NCBI RefSeq assembly: GCF_014648655.1
Contig: NZ_BMRN01000003.1
Location: 204,335-268,334, forward strand
Source: Streptomyces atratus
GTDB lineage: Bacteria; Actinomycetota; Actinomycetes; Streptomycetales; Streptomycetaceae
Direction: 5' to 3'
DNA length: 64,000 nucleotides
Every line of letters starts with the position of its first letter. The stretch's first letter is position 1. Both the position numbers and the translations under genes were made by a program. Of this stretch, positions 60,490 to 64,000 are shown piece after piece. The notes under the pieces are model-generated. The model saw nothing but the letters and a program-made list of their open reading frames with translations. It did no database searches and had not been told where the DNA came from.

Positions 60490-60813
60490 ATGAAGATCAA
60501 GAAGGGCGACCTGGTTCAGGTCATCACCGGTAAGGACAAGGGCAAGCAGGGCAAGGTCATCGTGGCCTACCCCGCTCAGGACCGCGTCCTCGTCGAGGGT
60601 GTCAACCGGGTCAAGAAGCACACCAAGGCCGGTCAGACGGCTCGCGGCTCGCAGACGGGTGGCATTGTCACCACCGAGGCCCCGATTCACGTCAGCAACG
60701 TTCAGCTGGTCGTGGAGAAGGACGGCAACAAGGTCGTCACCCGCGTCGGCTACCGCTTTGACGACGAGGGCAACAAGATCCGCGTTGCCAAGCGGACCGG
60801 TGAGGACATCTGA
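60490..60813 (+). CDS. rplX: 50S ribosomal protein L24
   Basis: 107 aa with the KOW motif ([20 protein letters not shown]). Two nt after rplN; its TGA overlaps the rplE ATG. Confidence 0.98.
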   Translation: MKIKKGDLVQVITGKDKGKQGKVIVAYPAQDRVLVEGVNRVKKHTKAGQTARGSQTGGIVTTEAPIHVSNVQLVVEKDGNKVVTRVGYRFDDEGNKIRVAKRTGEDI

Positions 60814-61370
60814 TGACTGCCACCACTGCGCCGCGTCTCAAGACGCGCTACCGCGAGGAAATCGCCGGCAAGCTGCGTGAGGAGTTCTCGTACGAGAACG
60901 TCATGCAGATTCCCGGCCTGGTCAAGATCGTGGTCAACATGGGTGTGGGCGACGCCGCCCGCGACTCCAAGCTGATCGATGGCGCCGTGCGCGACCTCAC
61001 CACGATCACCGGCCAGAAGCCGGCTGTCACCAAGGCCCGCAAGTCCATCGCGCAGTTCAAGCTGCGTGAGGGTCAGCCGATCGGCTGCCACGTCACCCTT
61101 CGTGGTGACCGGATGTGGGAGTTCCTGGACCGTACGCTGTCGCTCGCGCTGCCGCGTATCCGTGACTTCCGTGGCCTGTCGCCGAAGCAGTTCGACGGCC
61201 GTGGCAACTACACCTTCGGTCTCACGGAGCAGGTCATGTTCCACGAGATCGACCAGGACAAGATCGACCGGGTCCGGGGCATGGACATCACCGTGGTCAC
61301 CACGGCGACCAATGACGACGAGGGTCGTGCCCTCCTTCGTCACCTCGGCTTCCCGTTCAAGGAGAACTGA
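60813..61370 (+). CDS. rplE: 50S ribosomal protein L5
   Basis: 185 aa, binds 5S rRNA and contacts the P-site tRNA. Conserved [17 protein letters not shown] and LRVRD-type regions present. ATG overlaps the rplX stop. Confidence 0.98.
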   Translation: MTATTAPRLKTRYREEIAGKLREEFSYENVMQIPGLVKIVVNMGVGDAARDSKLIDGAVRDLTTITGQKPAVTKARKSIAQFKLREGQPIGCHVTLRGDRMWEFLDRTLSLALPRIRDFRGLSPKQFDGRGNYTFGLTEQVMFHEIDQDKIDRVRGMDITVVTTATNDDEGRALLRHLGFPFKEN

Positions 61371-61372
61371 CC

Positions 61373-61558
61373 GTGGCGAAGAAGGCTCTGATCGCTAAGG
61401 CCGCCCGTAAGCCGAAGTTCGGCGTTCGCGGGTACACCCGCTGCCAGCGCTGCGGCCGGCCCCACTCCGTCTACCGCAAGTTCGGCCTGTGCCGCGTGTG
61501 CCTTCGTGAGATGGCTCACCGCGGCGAGCTGCCGGGCGTGACCAAGAGCTCCTGGTAA
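61373..61558 (+). CDS. rpsN: 30S ribosomal protein S14, zinc-binding type
   Basis: 61 aa, short zinc form with CQRC and CRVC pairs (type Z). GTG start. Streptomycetes typically keep a zinc-free paralogue elsewhere for zinc starvation. Confidence 0.97.
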   Translation: MAKKALIAKAARKPKFGVRGYTRCQRCGRPHSVYRKFGLCRVCLREMAHRGELPGVTKSSW

Positions 61559-61782
61559 TTCTCCTTCGCCCTTTGGGCGTTGGGAATTGACGGAAGCTCT
61601 CGGTAAGCATCTGGTCGGCAGGAGCCCGGCCTCACATGCCGTAGGCTTGTGGGGTTGGGCGCCTGCCGCCCAAGACCGACTTACTACGCCGTAGGTCCCC
61701 GCACCGCACCCGTCCTGCCTCTGAGTGGGGAGAGGGATGGCGCATACAGGAAACCCCGGCGAGAGAGGCCGAAGGCCAATTC

Positions 61783-62181
61783 ATGACCATGACTGATCCC
61801 ATCGCAGACATGCTCACGCGTCTGCGTAACGCGAACTCGGCGTACCACGACTCCGTCGTGATGCCGCACAGCAAGATCAAGTCGCACATCGCGGAGATCC
61901 TCCAGCAGGAGGGCTTCATCACCGGCTGGAAGGTCGAGGACGCCGAGGTCGGCAAGAACCTCGTCCTCGAGCTGAAGTTCGGCCCGAACCGCGAGCGCTC
62001 GATCGCCGGCATCAAGCGAATCTCGAAGCCGGGTCTGCGTGTATACGCAAAGTCCACCAACCTGCCGAAGGTCCTCGGCGGCCTGGGCGTGGCGATCATC
62101 TCCACGTCCCACGGTCTCCTGACCGGCCAGCAGGCCAGCAAGAAGGGCGTAGGTGGGGAAGTCCTCGCCTACGTCTGGTAG
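61783..62181 (+). CDS. rpsH: 30S ribosomal protein S8
   Basis: 132 aa, assembly protein that represses the spc operon in E. coli. ATG at 61783 ([20 protein letters not shown]), with a second ATG two codons in. Preceded by a 224-nt gap with only a short GGGCG/CGCCC hairpin recognised. Confidence 0.97.
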   Translation: MTMTDPIADMLTRLRNANSAYHDSVVMPHSKIKSHIAEILQQEGFITGWKVEDAEVGKNLVLELKFGPNRERSIAGIKRISKPGLRVYAKSTNLPKVLGGLGVAIISTSHGLLTGQQASKKGVGGEVLAYVW

Positions 62182-62202
62182 TCGGGAACGGAGGAATAGC
62201 TC

Positions 62203-62742
62203 ATGTCGCGAATCGGCAAGCTCCCCATCCAGGTTCCCGCCGGTGTGGACGTCACCATCGATGGCCGCACGGTCGCGGTGAAGGGCCCCAAGGGCACCCT
62301 CTCGCACACCGTTGCGTCGCCGATCGAGGTCACCAAGGGTGAGGACGGCGTCCTGAACGTCGTCCGCCCGAACGACGAGCGTCAGAACAAGGCCCTTCAC
62401 GGCCTGTCCCGCACGCTGGTGGCGAACATGATCACCGGTGTGACCCAGGGATACACCAAGGCGCTCGAGATCAGTGGTGTCGGTTACCGCGTCCAGGCGA
62501 AGGGCTCCAACCTGGAGTTCGCCCTGGGCTACAGCCACCCGATCCTGATCGAGGCCCCGGAGGGCATCACCTTCAAGGTGGAGTCCCCCACGAAGTTCTC
62601 CGTCGAGGGCATCGACAAGCAGAAGGTCGGCGAGACCGCGGCCAAGATCCGCAAGCTGCGGAAGCCTGACCCGTACAAGGCCAAGGGCGTCAAGTACGCC
62701 GGCGAGGTCATCCGCCGCAAGGTCGGAAAGGCTGGTAAGTAG
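62203..62742 (+). CDS. rplF: 50S ribosomal protein L6
   Basis: 179 aa, two similar domains near the sarcin-ricin loop. Ends with the conserved [24 protein letters not shown] upstream. Confidence 0.98.
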   Translation: MSRIGKLPIQVPAGVDVTIDGRTVAVKGPKGTLSHTVASPIEVTKGEDGVLNVVRPNDERQNKALHGLSRTLVANMITGVTQGYTKALEISGVGYRVQAKGSNLEFALGYSHPILIEAPEGITFKVESPTKFSVEGIDKQKVGETAAKIRKLRKPDPYKAKGVKYAGEVIRRKVGKAGK

Positions 62743-62744
62743 CG

Positions 62745-63128
62745 ATGGCATACGGCGTAAAGATCGCCAAGGGCGACGCATACAAGCGTGCCGCCCTCAA
62801 GCGTCGCCACATCCGCGTCCGCAAGCACATCTCCGGTTCGCCGGAGCGTCCCCGCTTGGTCGTGACGCGATCCAACCGCCACATGGTCGCTCAGGTGATC
62901 GACGACATCGCGGGCCACACGCTCGCCTCGGCGTCGACCCTGGACGTGTCCATCCGTGGTGGCGAGGGTGACAAGAGCGCCCAGGCCAAGCAGGTCGGCG
63001 CCCTGGTCGCCGAGCGCGCCAAGGCTGCAGGCGTCGAGGCCGTCGTGTTTGACCGCGGTGGCAACCAGTACGCCGGGCGGATTGCCGCTCTGGCTGACGC
63101 CGCCCGTGAAGCCGGGCTGAAGTTCTAA
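62745..63128 (+). CDS. rplR: 50S ribosomal protein L18
   Basis: 127 aa, 5S rRNA-binding ([20 protein letters not shown] and the C-terminal [20 protein letters not shown]). Two nt after rplF. Confidence 0.98.
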   Translation: MAYGVKIAKGDAYKRAALKRRHIRVRKHISGSPERPRLVVTRSNRHMVAQVIDDIAGHTLASASTLDVSIRGGEGDKSAQAKQVGALVAERAKAAGVEAVVFDRGGNQYAGRIAALADAAREAGLKF

Positions 63129-63175
63129 GCCCCGGTTCCTACGCACAGCGGACGTAACAGAGAGAGGTAAATCCA

Positions 63176-63781
63176 ATGGCTGGACCCCAGCGCCGCGGAA
63201 GCGGTGCCGGTGGCGGCGAGCGGCGGGACCGGAAGGGCCGTGACGGCGGCGCAGCTGCCGCCGAGAAGACCGCGTACGTTGAGCGCGTTGTCGCGATCAA
63301 CCGCGTCGCCAAGGTTGTGAAGGGTGGTCGTCGCTTCAGCTTCACCGCGCTGGTCGTGGTGGGCGATGGTGACGGCACCGTCGGTGTCGGTTACGGCAAG
63401 GCCAAGGAAGTTCCCGCGGCCATTGCCAAGGGCGTGGAAGAAGCCAAGAAGAACTTCTTCAAGGTTCCGCGTATCCAGGGCACCATTCCTCACCCGATCC
63501 AGGGCGAGAAGGCTGCGGGCGTCGTCCTGCTGAAGCCTGCTTCCCCCGGTACCGGTGTTATCGCCGGTGGCCCGGTGCGCGCCGTTCTGGAGTGCGCCGG
63601 CGTTCACGACATCCTGTCGAAGTCGCTGGGCTCCGACAACGCGATCAACATCGTGCACGCGACCGTGGCGGCCCTCAAGGGCCTGCAGCGTCCCGAGGAG
63701 ATCGCGGCTCGCCGTGGTCTGCCCCTCGAGGACGTCGCCCCCGCGGCTCTGCTTCGTGCACGTGCGGGAGCGGGTGCGTAA
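63176..63781 (+). CDS. rpsE: 30S ribosomal protein S5
   Basis: 201 aa, decoding-fidelity protein with a Gly/Arg-rich N-terminus and the conserved [15 protein letters not shown]-type and [12 protein letters not shown] regions. AGAGAGG upstream; TAA overlaps the rpmD ATG. Confidence 0.97.
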   Translation: MAGPQRRGSGAGGGERRDRKGRDGGAAAAEKTAYVERVVAINRVAKVVKGGRRFSFTALVVVGDGDGTVGVGYGKAKEVPAAIAKGVEEAKKNFFKVPRIQGTIPHPIQGEKAAGVVLLKPASPGTGVIAGGPVRAVLECAGVHDILSKSLGSDNAINIVHATVAALKGLQRPEEIAARRGLPLEDVAPAALLRARAGAGA

Positions 63782-63963
63782 TGGCTCGCCTCAAGATCAC
63801 GCAGACGAAGTCGTACATCGGCAGCAAGCAGAACCACCGCGACACCCTGCGTTCGCTCGGGCTCAAGCGCCTGAACGACGTGGTTGTCAAGGAGGACCGT
63901 CCCGAGTTCCGCGGCATGGCTCACACCGTCCGCCACCTCGTGACGGTTGAGGAGGTCGACTGA
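63781..63963 (+). CDS. rpmD: 50S ribosomal protein L30
   Basis: 60 aa ([20 protein letters not shown]), full length. ATG overlaps the rpsE stop. Confidence 0.97.
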   Translation: MARLKITQTKSYIGSKQNHRDTLRSLGLKRLNDVVVKEDRPEFRGMAHTVRHLVTVEEVD

Positions 63964-63964
63964 C

Positions 63965-64000
63965 ATGGCGGAGAACAAGCCGCTGAAGGCCCACGACCTC
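63965..64000 (+). CDS. rplO: 50S ribosomal protein L15, start only
   Basis: First 12 codons (MAENKPLKAHDL), one nt after rpmD; the rest is beyond the window. Identity rests on the start sequence and operon order. Confidence 0.85.
   Translation, partial: MAENKPLKAHDL

Overview
The window is high-GC DNA with strong G/C bias at third codon positions, many GTG starts, and gene order matching the ribosomal/RNA-polymerase region of a Streptomyces chromosome (rpmG, hadAB-like, trpT, secE, nusG, rplKA, rplJL, rpoBC, rpsLG, fusA, tuf, then the S10/spc ribosomal operons). RpoB is 1161 aa, NusG has a long acidic N-terminus, and rplA and rplJ are separated by a lipoprotein gene; all three fit Streptomyces. 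No CRISPR array, insertion sequence or prophage was seen.

Layout. 1-660 (minus): truncated sensor histidine kinase. 830-10883 (plus): tightly coupled partial complex I operon nuoABCHIJKLMN without nuoD, E, F or G. 10981-14175: mscL, an HtpX-like protease, a YccF-type membrane protein, an SMI1/KNR4 protein and a GlsB/YeaQ membrane protein. 14136-16035 (minus): ogt-alkB DNA repair pair and YajQ. 16249-16293: what looks like a tRNA-Tyr gene that has lost its D and anticodon arms. 16368-18879: DUF523 protein, an NAD(P)-binding protein and a degenerate amidohydrolase. 19182-20610: tRNA-Thr, tRNA-Met, rpmG and two MaoC-type dehydratases. 20769-26368: TetR/MFS efflux module with matched operators, murB, divergent SDR/TetR pair and adenosine deaminase. 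26615-27841 aspC; then tRNA-Trp, secE, nusG, rplK, rplA, lipoprotein, rplJ, rplL, rpoB, rpoC.

Two accessory stretches interrupt the housekeeping genes. Between rpoC and rpsL (41562-42772) is a coupled pair, a multi-pass membrane protein and a small nucleotidyltransferase-fold protein. Each has a TTG start and one rare TTA (bldA-dependent) codon. Between tuf and rpsJ (47567-54227, minus) is a putative RNA repair operon: an RNA ligase fused to a P-loop kinase, directly followed by a three-domain protein (MJ1316/DUF504 RNA-end recognition, endonuclease/exonuclease/phosphatase, poly(A)-polymerase-like nucleotidyltransferase). A GNAT acetyltransferase and a PIG-L deacetylase lipoprotein lie downstream.

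From 54737 to the right edge run the S10 and spc operons, rpsJ to the start of rplO. Terminator-type hairpins separate the translation/transcription units (after nusG, rplA, rplL, rpoC and tuf). Internal hairpins at rpoB-rpoC and rpsQ-rplN look like sites where transcript levels are adjusted inside an operon.
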